64,000 nt of DNA from assembly GCF_030063455.1 (NCBI RefSeq), contig NZ_JASITB010000001.1, forward strand, positions 902,965 through 966,964, read 5' to 3'. Both the position numbers and the translations under genes were made by a program. This DNA is from Cryobacterium sp. PH31-O1 (GTDB lineage Bacteria > Actinomycetota > Actinomycetes > Actinomycetales > Microbacteriaceae). The notes under the pieces were generated by a model, which searched no databases, was not told the origin of the DNA, and worked only from the letters and a program-made list of their open reading frames with translations. Numbering within the stretch: the first letter of the stretch is position 1; each line of letters opens with the position of its first letter. This document shows, piece after piece, positions 16,151-23,165 of the stretch.

Positions 16151-16776
16151 ACCCGCGCAAAGGCATAGGCCCGAACATTGTTTCAGGGCTTGCCGTCATC
16201 GGTCTACTCGCCGCCATGATCTTCCTCATGGTGGGCACCACCGAACGTGACGCGAAAATAGACCGGCTCTCCGCCGGCAACGACGCGCTGTTCGCGCAAG
16301 TGCAGGAACAAGGCCAGATCCCTGTCGCCCCGCCTGCAGAAACCGTTACAGGTGACCCAGGGACGGACGGCGGGCAGGGCCCGCGCGGATTCGACGGCCC
16401 GCCAGCAAGTGCTGAATCAATCCTCGCGTCGGTCGCCGGCTATTGCGCCCTCCGGCTTGATTGTGCAGGCCCTGTCGGCCCGGTTGCACCGGCGCTAATC
16501 CCTCGTGACGGTGTGGACGGCACTGACGGTACTAACGGCATGGCCGGAGCTGATTCGACGGTGCCCGGCGAAAAAGGCGACACGGGCGCGACCGGCGCCG
16601 ACTCCACCATTCCCGGCGCCATCGGCCTAACCGGCGCTGGCGTCGCGTCCATCCTCTGCCAGGACGACGGCACATGGCTCTTCACTCTCGCCCAGCCTGA
16701 CGGATCAACCACCACTCAGACGGTCGACGGCCCCTGCCGAGTCGACCCCATCATCCCAACCAAGGAGACACCATGA
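16147..16776 (+). CDS. Membrane-anchored collagen-like protein, 209 aa
   Basis: It starts at TTG 16147 with a strong AAGGAGG at 16134-16140, overlapping the previous stop. A single transmembrane helix (IVSGLAVIGLLAAMIFLMVG, residues 11-30) precedes a short coiled coil. Gly-X-Y stretches follow, GDPGTDGGQGPRGFDGPP and later GEKGDTGATGADSTIPGAIG, then a Cys-containing beta end (SILCQDDGTWLFTLAQPDG, VDGPCRV). Collagen-like spacers are known in phage proteins. Place in the lysis block suggests an envelope or spanin-like role, which is unproven. Confidence 0.65.
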   Translation: MNPRKGIGPNIVSGLAVIGLLAAMIFLMVGTTERDAKIDRLSAGNDALFAQVQEQGQIPVAPPAETVTGDPGTDGGQGPRGFDGPPASAESILASVAGYCALRLDCAGPVGPVAPALIPRDGVDGTDGTNGMAGADSTVPGEKGDTGATGADSTIPGAIGLTGAGVASILCQDDGTWLFTLAQPDGSTTTQTVDGPCRVDPIIPTKETP

Positions 16777-16964
16777 TCAAGAACCCCGCAGCCTACGTCA
16801 AGGCCTACGCCGCATGGATTGGCGGCGTCCTGTCCGCCGTCATCCTCGCGGCGCCCATGATCGGTGTCGACATCCCGCCGTACGTCGCGCTGGTGTCCAT
16901 CATCATCACCGCCGTTTCGGTGCAGGCGCTCCCGAACACTGACGCCACCAAGAGCACCGAGTAG
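16773..16964 (+). CDS. Holin, 63 aa, two transmembrane segments
   Basis: ATG 16773 overlaps the upstream stop; AAGGAG lies at 16761-16766. The protein has two hydrophobic segments, WIGGVLSAVILAAPMIGV and YVALVSIIITAVSVQAL, separated by a short DIPP turn, with a charged N-terminus (MIKNPAAYVKAYAA) and C-terminus (NTDATKSTE). Size and hairpin topology fit a class II holin of actinophages. Confidence 0.75.
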   Translation: MIKNPAAYVKAYAAWIGGVLSAVILAAPMIGVDIPPYVALVSIIITAVSVQALPNTDATKSTE

Positions 16965-16968
16965 CAGC

Positions 16969-17172
16969 ATGGACCTCACCGCACTCACCGACATCGAACT
17001 CGAAACGCAGCACGTCGCCATTCAAGCCGAGTACGACCGCCGGTCCGTACTCGCAGCGATCCCCGAACAGGTCGCCGTCCTGTCCCTGCAATACCTCGCC
17101 GCCGGCGGGAACCAATCCAACCTCGACGCCGCGATTGTCCCGGCCGCGGAGGAAGCGACCACAACCGCGTAG
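16969..17172 (+). CDS. Small prophage protein, 67 aa
   Basis: ATG 16969, four bases after the holin stop. Sequence begins MDLTALTDIELETQHVAIQA and has helices EYDRRSVLAAIPEQVAVLSLQYLAAGG. No signal peptide or membrane segment. The N-terminal 'LTDIELE' helix pair resembles small helical proteins after phage holins. A strong bidirectional terminator follows eight bases later, making this the last gene of the late transcript. Confidence 0.6.
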   Translation: MDLTALTDIELETQHVAIQAEYDRRSVLAAIPEQVAVLSLQYLAAGGNQSNLDAAIVPAAEEATTTA

Positions 17173-17180
17173 CCCCTGCA

Positions 17181-17235
17181 CGACAAAGCCCCGCCGCTCG
17201 ATCCTCACGGATTGGGTGGCGGGGCTATTTTGTCG
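17181..17235. terminator. Bidirectional intrinsic terminator
   Basis: AGCCCCGCC at 17187-17195 pairs with GGCGGGGCT at 17218-17226. The outer CGACAAA (17181-17187) and TTTGTCG (17229-17235) extend the stem and give T-rich tails on both strands. It separates the late operon (+) from the RelA/SpoT pair (-). Confidence 0.85.
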
Positions 17236-17490
17236 TTACGCAGACAACAGGAACTCAGCGAAAGCCGATTCGTGCGGCGCACCAAAATAGTGGCCATGCG
17301 TGCGCATGACGGTTTGGATACTGTCTGACCCGATCAAGACGATTTCGTAGTCATTCTCATTCGCATGCTTCTTCTCGGCCGCCGTGTACGCTGCGGTGGC
17401 TCTGGTCGAGTCAGTAAATTCATCCTGGTGGATGAGTACCTGCTTCTGGTGGCTATAAACGAGCAGAAAATGCACGGTAGGAATCGGCAT
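17236..17490 (-). CDS. Conserved 84-aa partner protein of the RelA/SpoT-domain gene
   Basis: ATG 17490, one base after the TGA of the synthetase gene; GGGAG seven bases upstream lies inside that gene, so the two are translationally coupled. Sequence features: MPIPTVHFLLVYSHQKQVLI, then FTDSTRATAAYTAAEKKHANENDYEIVLIGSDSIQTVMRTHGHYFG. The pattern is a small alpha/beta fold (strand, helix, strand 'YEIVLIGSDS'). I have seen similar short proteins beside actinobacterial RelA/SpoT-domain genes, but it has no assigned function. In toxSAS systems the neighbour is the antitoxin, which makes that the leading hypothesis. Confidence 0.75.
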   Translation of the reverse strand: MPIPTVHFLLVYSHQKQVLIHQDEFTDSTRATAAYTAAEKKHANENDYEIVLIGSDSIQTVMRTHGHYFGAPHESAFAEFLLSA

Positions 17491-17491
17491 A

Positions 17492-18229
17492 TCATTCTCC
17501 CTTTCCACGGAAATAACCTTGGTCAATGACAAGGTCGCGCGCACGATCGAATCGCTCGCGAGATTGGGGGTCCAACGGCCGCCCGTATTCTTGACTATAG
17601 ATCATGTCGCTCGCTCCGCAATAGTAGTCACGCAAACTGTCGGGGCTCACGCCGTCCTTCAGAGTGAGATTGTGGTACGAATCTGATGCTTCAATACTGT
17701 CAGCCCACTCCTGTTGGCCCTGAGTTCGCAGCTGAATCTCGATCCGCCGGTCGAACTTTAGGACGGTGAGATGGCATGCGCGATAGCCCATCGGCGTTGG
17801 TTCCTCTACGGTGCGGCGGCGCGCCACAATGATCGGTCCCCACGTGCGCTCGACGTGAGCCTTCACCCGATCAAGCGCATCACCGTCGGGTAAAACAGCA
17901 CGGCAACCTCCGATGTCTTCCAGCCGCGCCAAGCCACCATGCCCCATGCGTGAGAGTTTGCGCAGAATGCGAGGGACGCGCTTCAGCCGCTGCGACACCA
18001 ATGGATCCTTCCCGGTCTCAGTGCGGACAATCTGACGAAGCCCCTGAGAGAGATTGCCAAGAGGCCGTTGATGAGCGGCACGGTAGTCGCTGACAATCTT
18101 CCGAGCCTCGCGATTCCGTTTGAAGTCGTACCACTCAACGAAATCAACGTCAGCCATTCCAACGGCTTCAGCGAGATAGTCGCCAGCCCTATTGATCTGA
18201 CTTTTACTGAGCGAGGTTGCGGCGGCCAT
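17492..18229 (-). CDS. RelA/SpoT-domain nucleotide synthetase (toxSAS-like), 245 aa
   Basis: I start it at ATG 18229 (MAAATSLSKSQINRAGDYLA); an upstream in-frame TTG at 18259 is possible. The synthetase core is intact: RVPRILRKLSRM, then RLEDIGGCRAVL with the conserved Asp, PTPMGYRACHLTV with the Tyr and His, and RRIEIQLRTQGQQEWADSIEA with the Glu. There is no HD hydrolase and no TGS/ACT regulatory domain, as in small alarmone synthetases. In prophages, such enzymes (PhRel, CapRel, FaRel types) can make (p)ppApp or pyrophosphorylate tRNA to halt growth and block other phages. The coupled 84-aa gene and minus-strand position fit an exclusion module. Confidence 0.85.
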   Translation of the reverse strand: MAAATSLSKSQINRAGDYLAEAVGMADVDFVEWYDFKRNREARKIVSDYRAAHQRPLGNLSQGLRQIVRTETGKDPLVSQRLKRVPRILRKLSRMGHGGLARLEDIGGCRAVLPDGDALDRVKAHVERTWGPIIVARRRTVEEPTPMGYRACHLTVLKFDRRIEIQLRTQGQQEWADSIEASDSYHNLTLKDGVSPDSLRDYYCGASDMIYSQEYGRPLDPQSRERFDRARDLVIDQGYFRGKGE

Positions 18230-18259
18230 TCCCCCGATAATACTGGCTCGTTTGAACAA

Positions 18260-18469
18260 TCAAGCCGCGACTTTGTCCAGGTCGCCCTTAGCGTGACGCT
18301 GAGGTAGATGAGATACCCGGCCGGAGTGCGGCCGCAGCGCGAGGGTGGGCAGCACCGCGACGCCCTGATGCATTTGCTCGGAGCTGACCTCGGTGTACAG
18401 CTGCGACGTCGCGATTATGCAGTTCCAGCCGCAGAGGTGCTGGGCTGCGCTTCGTCCTGCGCGGAGCAC
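18260..18469 (-). pseudogene. C-terminal relic of a tyrosine recombinase
   Basis: The frame from 18469 to TGA 18260 contains AQHLCGWNCIIATSQLYTEVSSEQMHQGV. This lines up with the end of phage integrases, 'LGHxxIATTQLYTEVS', with the catalytic Tyr in LYTEVS. The usual LGH is CGW, so a key His is missing, and there is no upstream catalytic Arg or HxxR in this frame. It ends directly before the first possible start of the synthetase gene. It may be a leftover from an older integrative element that carried the synthetase pair. Confidence 0.5.
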
Positions 18470-18595
18470 CGCAGGACGAACTCGTCAGTTTGCGGCAGCG
18501 ACTGAGGAAACACTGTGCCAGCTTTGCTTATGGGGCGTCAAGTCAGCATTTCGGCCGACTGGACGCGATTGAAATACCGGCGTTAACCTCAGGGC

Positions 18596-19384
18596 ATGGT
18601 CGACTTTCCGGAAGATTCCGCTCCCCGTCAAGGTATTTCCAGGCGCACCGCCCTAGGAGGCACTGCTGCTGTCTTCACCGCCGTGGCGCTGGGAACCTGG
18701 GAAGCATCACACGCTCCCGCGGCTATGGCAGCAGGCGCATATATGTTCCCGTTCTCCCCGTCCACCATCACCGCGCGATGGGGCGTGGTTGATGCCTGGC
18801 ATCCCAATGGCCATCGTGGTCTCGACTTCGCCCCCGGTGACCGCGCGCCAATTCCCTCTGTCGCTGGAGGCGTGGTAGTCAGAAACGAGTGGAATTCAGC
18901 GCTCGGTAACATATTGCTCGTCGATCATCAGGACGGATACTTTTCCGGATACTGCCACATGGTGTCGAGGAGTCCTATCGGAAAAGGCAGTACCGTTCAG
19001 CGAGGAACCATCGTCGGCAACGTCGGTACCACCGGTACTGCGACGTCCGGGCCGCATCTGCATCTCACGATTGGGTCGACATCGTCGAACCCTGCCTCGG
19101 GTGCGACCATTGACCCGGAGCCGTTTATCCGCGCTCGAACCACGGACACCGCACCCAACCCCACAAATCCAAATGCAACGGCGTCAGGAGACAACATGAT
19201 TCGCATCCAGTCAACCAACCGAGGAATCGCCCTAATCGGTGCTGGCTACTATCGTCAGCTCTCCAGCAATGAAGAAGTGGAGCAGTCGACCGTGATCATG
19301 GAAAAGCACATCACCGGTAATGATCGACAGTTTGACCTTTGGGTAAGTATGGCGCTTACCGGTCGATCTGCGTCCTCAGTCTGA
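18596..19384 (+). CDS. Tat-exported M23 peptidase / endolysin-like protein, 262 aa
   Basis: ATG 18596. The N-terminus carries a twin-arginine signal (GISRRTALGGTAAVFTAVALG, residues 13-33) with a likely cleavage after AMAAGA. The M23 domain is complete: GHRGLDFAPGDRAPIPSVAGGVVV has the HxGxD ligands, DGYFSGYCHM the middle strand, and SGPHLHLTIG the HxH pair. A Thr/Pro/Asn linker leads to a ~60-residue C-terminal domain (IRIQSTNRGIALIGAGYYRQLSSNEEVEQS), which resembles accessory domains in actinophage lysins. It probably cleaves peptidoglycan cross-links. A bidirectional terminator follows at 19573. Confidence 0.8.
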   Translation: MVDFPEDSAPRQGISRRTALGGTAAVFTAVALGTWEASHAPAAMAAGAYMFPFSPSTITARWGVVDAWHPNGHRGLDFAPGDRAPIPSVAGGVVVRNEWNSALGNILLVDHQDGYFSGYCHMVSRSPIGKGSTVQRGTIVGNVGTTGTATSGPHLHLTIGSTSSNPASGATIDPEPFIRARTTDTAPNPTNPNATASGDNMIRIQSTNRGIALIGAGYYRQLSSNEEVEQSTVIMEKHITGNDRQFDLWVSMALTGRSASSV

Positions 19385-19572
19385 CCGACTGGTCCAGAAC
19401 GGCATGACGAAGCCAAGTCTGTTCGCGTCCCATAGAGTTGCCAGAACAGCGACCGGTCCGCGAAAGCTCTCCCAGACTGACGCATAATCTCACGCCGGCA
19501 GAACCTCGACCGCCACGCGGCCGCACCTCGTGAGCGCATACATCGCGGCTGGAACCGTCGCCGCGTAGCACG

Positions 19573-19614
19573 ACAAAGCCACGCATACTCTTCGGAGTGG
19601 GCGGGGCTTTTTGT
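19573..19614. terminator. Bidirectional terminator with TTCG tetraloop
   Basis: ACAAAGCC, CGC and ACTC (19573-19590) pair with GAGT, GCG and GGCTTTTTGT (19595-19614) around a TTCG loop, with one mismatch and a small internal loop. The flank CGCGTAG...CGACAAAGCC is shared with the terminator at 17181. It ends the M23 gene (+) and the 94-aa membrane gene (-). Confidence 0.75.
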
Positions 19615-19621
19615 GTCTGGT

Positions 19622-19906
19622 TCAGCGCTTAGTAGCTGGCTGCACCCAGCGGATACCTTCCACAACAAGCCAGGCGATGAACGCCATAGCTGCAATCGGA
19701 AATAGGCCGCTCGCGACTGCAATCCAGCCCGCGCCAGCTAACAGATCGAATGGGCTCGACTGAGATATACCAACCATCCAGGATACTGCCGTGATCAAAA
19801 TTCCAACACCACCGATACTGAGCAACGCGGTGGAGAACGGATTGGACGGCACCTTCGGGCCAGCCTCGGCTTGGTCTTGAAATAAAGAACCTGATCGACT
19901 GCTCAT
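19622..19906 (-). CDS. Small two-TM membrane protein, 94 aa
   Basis: It starts at ATG 19906 behind AGGGGGAAG. The N-terminus is polar (MSSRSGSLFQDQAEAGPKVPSN), then two hydrophobic helices, FSTALLSIGGVGILITAVSWMVG and AGWIAVASGLFPIAAMAFIAWLVV. The C-terminus is short and basic (GIRWVQPATKR). No family recognised. It is the last gene before the prophage/chromosome junction, on the minus strand, and may be a lysogeny-expressed membrane protein. Confidence 0.65.
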   Translation of the reverse strand: MSSRSGSLFQDQAEAGPKVPSNPFSTALLSIGGVGILITAVSWMVGISQSSPFDLLAGAGWIAVASGLFPIAAMAFIAWLVVEGIRWVQPATKR

Positions 19907-19974
19907 AATTGCTTCCCCCTGTGTTGCCACGAGCCTAGCGCGGCCCATATCTCATTGGGAGAACTCGCCTGTAG

Positions 19975-20442
19975 CTAACGACTAATACTGTCCGGGATCA
20001 CCACGTGCAGCCGGGAGCCGTCTGGCAGCGAGGCGTCGACGAAGGGCGACGAAAGGTCGACCCGCCGACCGGATGCCTGCAGCATCCGCTCGACCAGGTC
20101 ACGAACGTCTTGTTCACCGAGCAGGAGCGTGGTCAGTTCGGGTACCCCGTCGCGTGCTACGAACACCCGAGCTGGTCCGTTGATCCAGATTTCCTCGATC
20201 TCGGGGTCGTCGAGAAAGGGCTGCAGTACGCCGAATCCGGTGAGCGCGGCGACGACCTCGCGGGTGGCTTGATGCTCGTCGGCGATCATCGGCGCGCTAC
20301 CGCCGAGTGCCCGCTCACTGTAGCGGCGCAGTTCGTCGCGCACGTACTGCTCCACCAAGGCGTTGTTGGCCGCGAGATCCACGCCCTCGCGGCGCACCCG
20401 CTGGCGTACCTGGTCTGTGATGATACGAACGGCTTCGGTCAT
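19975..20442 (-). pseudogene. Truncated Flp/Tad pilus secretion ATPase (CpaF/TadA), N-terminal 155 aa
   Basis: ATG 20442. The N-terminal domain of a type II/IV secretion ATPase is clear: VRREGVDLAANNALVEQYVRDEL, LTGFGVLQPFLDDPEIEEIWINGPARVFVARDG, and DLVERMLQASGRRVDLSSPFVDASLPDGSRLHVVIPD. Family members continue for some 250 more residues with Walker A and B motifs. Here the frame leaves the family after VIPD and stops three residues later (SISR, stop). This break coincides with the end of prophage-type genes, so I read it as the prophage attachment junction, with the other half of the gene expected on the far side of the prophage. Confidence 0.8.
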
Positions 20443-20520
20443 CCCCGCATGATGGCCCGTTTTATGAATCTTCGTGGAATCTATGCACAGGGCTTGTTTT
20501 TTGGTCCCCTGAACAGCAAA

Positions 20521-20559
20521 AATGATCGCAACGGATGCCGGGCATCCGTTGCAATCATT
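20521..20559 (-). terminator. Near-perfect 39-bp palindrome, terminator for the minus-strand gene
   Basis: GCAACGGATGC (20528-20538) pairs with GCATCCGTTGC (20542-20552) around CGG. Outer AATGAT and ATCATT (20521-20526, 20554-20559) extend the arms with one mismatch. On the minus strand the stem ends in ATTTTTG, giving a U-tract downstream of the dehydrogenase stop at 20574. Confidence 0.8.
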
Positions 20560-20573
20560 GACCGTGGCCCGGG

Positions 20574-21404
20574 CTAGCGGGCCGACCAGCCGCCGTCCAT
20601 CGTGTAACTCGATCCAGTGACCATCGCCGCGGCATCGGAGGCGAGCCAGGCCACCAGGGAGCCGACCTCTTCCGGCTCGACCAAGCGTTTAATCGCACTC
20701 TCGGTAAGCATGATCTTGCTGAGCACCTCGGCCTCCGGTATTCCGTGTACGAGCGCCTGGTCGGTGATCTGCTTCTCGACCAACGGCGTGCGCACATACC
20801 CGGGAGCGACACAGTTACTGGTGACCCCGTGCGCGCCACCCTCGAGGGCGGTCACCTTGGACAGGCCTTCCAGCCCGTGCTTGGCCGAGACGTAGGCGCT
20901 CTTGAACGGCGAGGCGCGAATGCCGTGCACCGAAGACACGTTGATGATGCGCCCGAACTTCGCCGCGTACATCTGCGGCAGCGCGGCCCGGATCAGCAGG
21001 AACGGCGCCTCGAGCATGAGGGTGAGGATGTTGTGAAAATCGGCCGGATTGAAATCCTGGATCGGGTTGATTCGCTGGATTCCGGCGTTGTTGACCAGAA
21101 TATCGACACCGTGCAGCGCGGTGGCGAGGACGTCGTCGGTAAGAGCAGCGGTCTCCATCAGGTTGACGGTCCAGATTGACCCGCCGACCTCCACGGCCAG
21201 GACGGTCGCACCCGCGGTATCAATGTCGGCGACGACGACGTGCGCACCGCGGGCAGCGAGCGCCCGAACAGCGGCGGCACCGATACCGCTCGCACCACCG
21301 GTGACGAGGGCGCGACGCCCGGCGAGGGGTTGCTCGGCCGTCCTGGCAGGCACAGTGCTGGTGTTGATGGCATCGGTGTTGATGGCATCGGTGGGGTCAG
21401 TCAT
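20574..21404 (-). CDS. 3-hydroxybutyrate dehydrogenase (SDR family), 276 aa
   Basis: ATG 21404 with AAAGGAA upstream. The N-terminal 27 residues are variable and contain a short repeat (DAINTDAINTS). The short-chain dehydrogenase core follows: nucleotide-binding TGGASGIGAAAV, NNAG at the fourth strand, and the catalytic triad in NVSSVHGIRASPFKSAYVSAKHG. The phrase 'SVHGxxASPFKSAYVxAKHG' and the 'NCVAPGYVRTPLVEKQI' segment are typical of D-3-hydroxybutyrate dehydrogenases, which oxidise 3-hydroxybutyrate to acetoacetate with NAD. An MHS-family transporter and a LysR regulator lie next to it, suggesting a 3-hydroxyacid uptake and use unit. Confidence 0.9.
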   Translation of the reverse strand: MTDPTDAINTDAINTSTVPARTAEQPLAGRRALVTGGASGIGAAAVRALAARGAHVVVADIDTAGATVLAVEVGGSIWTVNLMETAALTDDVLATALHGVDILVNNAGIQRINPIQDFNPADFHNILTLMLEAPFLLIRAALPQMYAAKFGRIINVSSVHGIRASPFKSAYVSAKHGLEGLSKVTALEGGAHGVTSNCVAPGYVRTPLVEKQITDQALVHGIPEAEVLSKIMLTESAIKRLVEPEEVGSLVAWLASDAAAMVTGSSYTMDGGWSAR

Positions 21405-21518
21405 GGTGTTCCTTTGATCGCGTGATCGCTGCGGGAAGGGTCGGCGACAGGCGGGGTGCCAATGGCACCCCGCCTCCTATAACCCGGTTGCTGAAGCCGG
21501 CGAAGTGAAGCCCGCTTA

Positions 21519-21602
21519 GTGAAGCCGGGTCAGTGAAGCCGGGTCAGTGAAGCCGGGTCAGTGAAGCCGGGTCAGTGAAGCCGGGTCAGTGAAGCCGGGT
21601 CA
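21519..21602. repeat. Six perfect tandem copies of a 14-bp unit
   Basis: The unit GTGAAGCCGGGTCA occurs six times without gaps, from 21519 to 21602. Degenerate copies lie at about 21490-21518 (CTGAAGCCGG, GTGAAGCCCGCTTA). The last copy supplies the stop codon of the MHS transporter on the minus strand (TCA at 21600-21602). Probable slippage-prone minisatellite in the 195-bp gap before the dehydrogenase gene. Confidence 0.95.
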
Positions 21603-23006
21603 GTTGCCGGTACCGACGGGCTCGAGCCCGTGCTTGCGAGCATCCACGGCGTCGACCTCGCGCAGTGACACTCCCTTAGTCTCCTTGAGGGTGACAACGG
21701 CGACCACGGTGATGATGCAGGCGATCATGATGTAGATCGCGACGGGAACCCAGGTGTTGTATTGCTGCAGGAGTGCGGCGGCGATGATCGGCGCCATCGA
21801 TCCGGCCAGAATCGAGGTGACCTGGTAGCCGAGTGATACACCCGAGTAGCGCATGCGGGTCGGGAACATCTCAGCCATGATCGCGGGCTGACCGGCGTAC
21901 ATCAGGGCGTGGAAGCAGAGCCCGACCGTGACGGCCAGAATGATGAGCACCGGGTTCAGGGTGTCGAACATCGGGAAGGCGAAGAACGCCCAGCTGGCAC
22001 CGAGCACGGCACCGGCCAGATAGACGGGCTTGCGACCAACCCGGTCGGACAGCCGGCCGACCTGCGGAATGACGATGAAGTGCACGACGTGGGCGATGAG
22101 CAGGGCAATCAGCAGCTGCCCGGTATCGTAGTCGTGCACCGTCTTGAGGTAGACGATCGTGAAGCTCACTATGATGTAGTAAAGAATATTTTCTGCGAAG
22201 CGCAGGCCCATCGCTCCGAGGATTCCCTTGGGGTACTTCTTCACGACCTCGAGCACGCCGTAGTTGACGGCCTTCTCGGCCTCGACCTGCGCACGGGCCT
22301 CGAGGAAGATCGGCGCTTCGCTGACGTGCGTGCGGATGTAGTAGCCGATCACGACGATGATCGCGGAGAGCCAGAACGCTACCCGCCAGCCCCAGCTAAG
22401 GAACTGTTCGGGCGGAAGGATCCAGGTCATGGTCAGCAGAACGACCGTGGCGAGCAGGTTGCCTACCGGAACGGCGGCCTGCGGCCAGCTCGACCAGAAT
22501 CCGCGCGATGCGTTCGGGCTGTGCTCGGCGACGAGCAGAACGGCACCGCCCCATTCGCCACCGACGGCGAAGCCCTGAATGAAGCGGAGGGCCACGAGCA
22601 GGGCAGGCGCCCAATAGCCGATGGTGTCGAAGCCGGGCAGGCAGCCCATGAGGAAGGTGGCGGCGCCGACCATGATAATCGTCACCTGCAGCGTGTGCTT
22701 GCGGCCCAGTTTGTCACCGATCTGGCCGAACACTATGCCACCGAGCGGGCGGGCGATGAACCCCACCGCATAGGTGAGGAAGGCGGCGATGATACCGTCC
22801 AGTTCGCTGCCGGCGTTCGGAAAGAAGACGGTGCCGAAGACCAGGCTTGCGGCGGTGGCGTAAAGGAAAAATTCGTACCACTCCACGACCGTTCCGACCA
22901 TGGAAGCGGCGACGATCTTCTTGAGGCCGGATTTTTCATTTTCGCTACCGGCGGTGCGCGTGGCCTTACCGGAGTCGGCGGCCCCCACGCGTTGATTGAC
23001 ACTCAT
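21600..23006 (-). CDS. MFS transporter, metabolite:H+ symporter (MHS) family, 468 aa
   Basis: I start at ATG 23006, seven bases after AAAGGAGA; an in-frame ATG at 23036 has no such site. The MHS signature is complete: SMVGTVVEWYEFFLYATAASLVF, FLTYAVGFIARPLGGIVFGQIGDKLGRK, RFIQGFAVGGEWGGAVLLVAEH, and YSGVSLGYQVTSILAGSMAPIIAAALL. About twelve hydrophobic segments. Family members carry organic acids or betaines with protons. Adjacency to 3-hydroxybutyrate dehydrogenase makes a hydroxy- or keto-acid substrate plausible. A LysR gene is divergent upstream. Confidence 0.9.
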   Translation of the reverse strand: MSVNQRVGAADSGKATRTAGSENEKSGLKKIVAASMVGTVVEWYEFFLYATAASLVFGTVFFPNAGSELDGIIAAFLTYAVGFIARPLGGIVFGQIGDKLGRKHTLQVTIIMVGAATFLMGCLPGFDTIGYWAPALLVALRFIQGFAVGGEWGGAVLLVAEHSPNASRGFWSSWPQAAVPVGNLLATVVLLTMTWILPPEQFLSWGWRVAFWLSAIIVVIGYYIRTHVSEAPIFLEARAQVEAEKAVNYGVLEVVKKYPKGILGAMGLRFAENILYYIIVSFTIVYLKTVHDYDTGQLLIALLIAHVVHFIVIPQVGRLSDRVGRKPVYLAGAVLGASWAFFAFPMFDTLNPVLIILAVTVGLCFHALMYAGQPAIMAEMFPTRMRYSGVSLGYQVTSILAGSMAPIIAAALLQQYNTWVPVAIYIMIACIITVVAVVTLKETKGVSLREVDAVDARKHGLEPVGTGN

Positions 23007-23165
23007 TGTCTGTCTCCTTTGTGTCGGCGATGACACGTACTTGGCCTGAGGTTGTGCGGGAAGAAAATGATCGTCTTAACAAAAGCACGACTTGACTGAG
23101 TATTCACGCAGGACGGGCGGGCAACAAGAGCCAAAACGACAGAGCTGATGTGCATAATTGCAGAT

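Noticed and set aside
19489..19567. Short plus-strand frame ending VSAYIAAGTVAA before the second terminator
   Set aside because: It could be the 3' relic of a gene like the one at 16969, since both end at CGCGTAG before a terminator. There is no start or matching body, so the evidence is too thin for a feature.
21519..21602. Tandem repeat as a CRISPR array
   Set aside because: The units are 14 bp, adjacent and without spacers, and there are no cas genes in the window.
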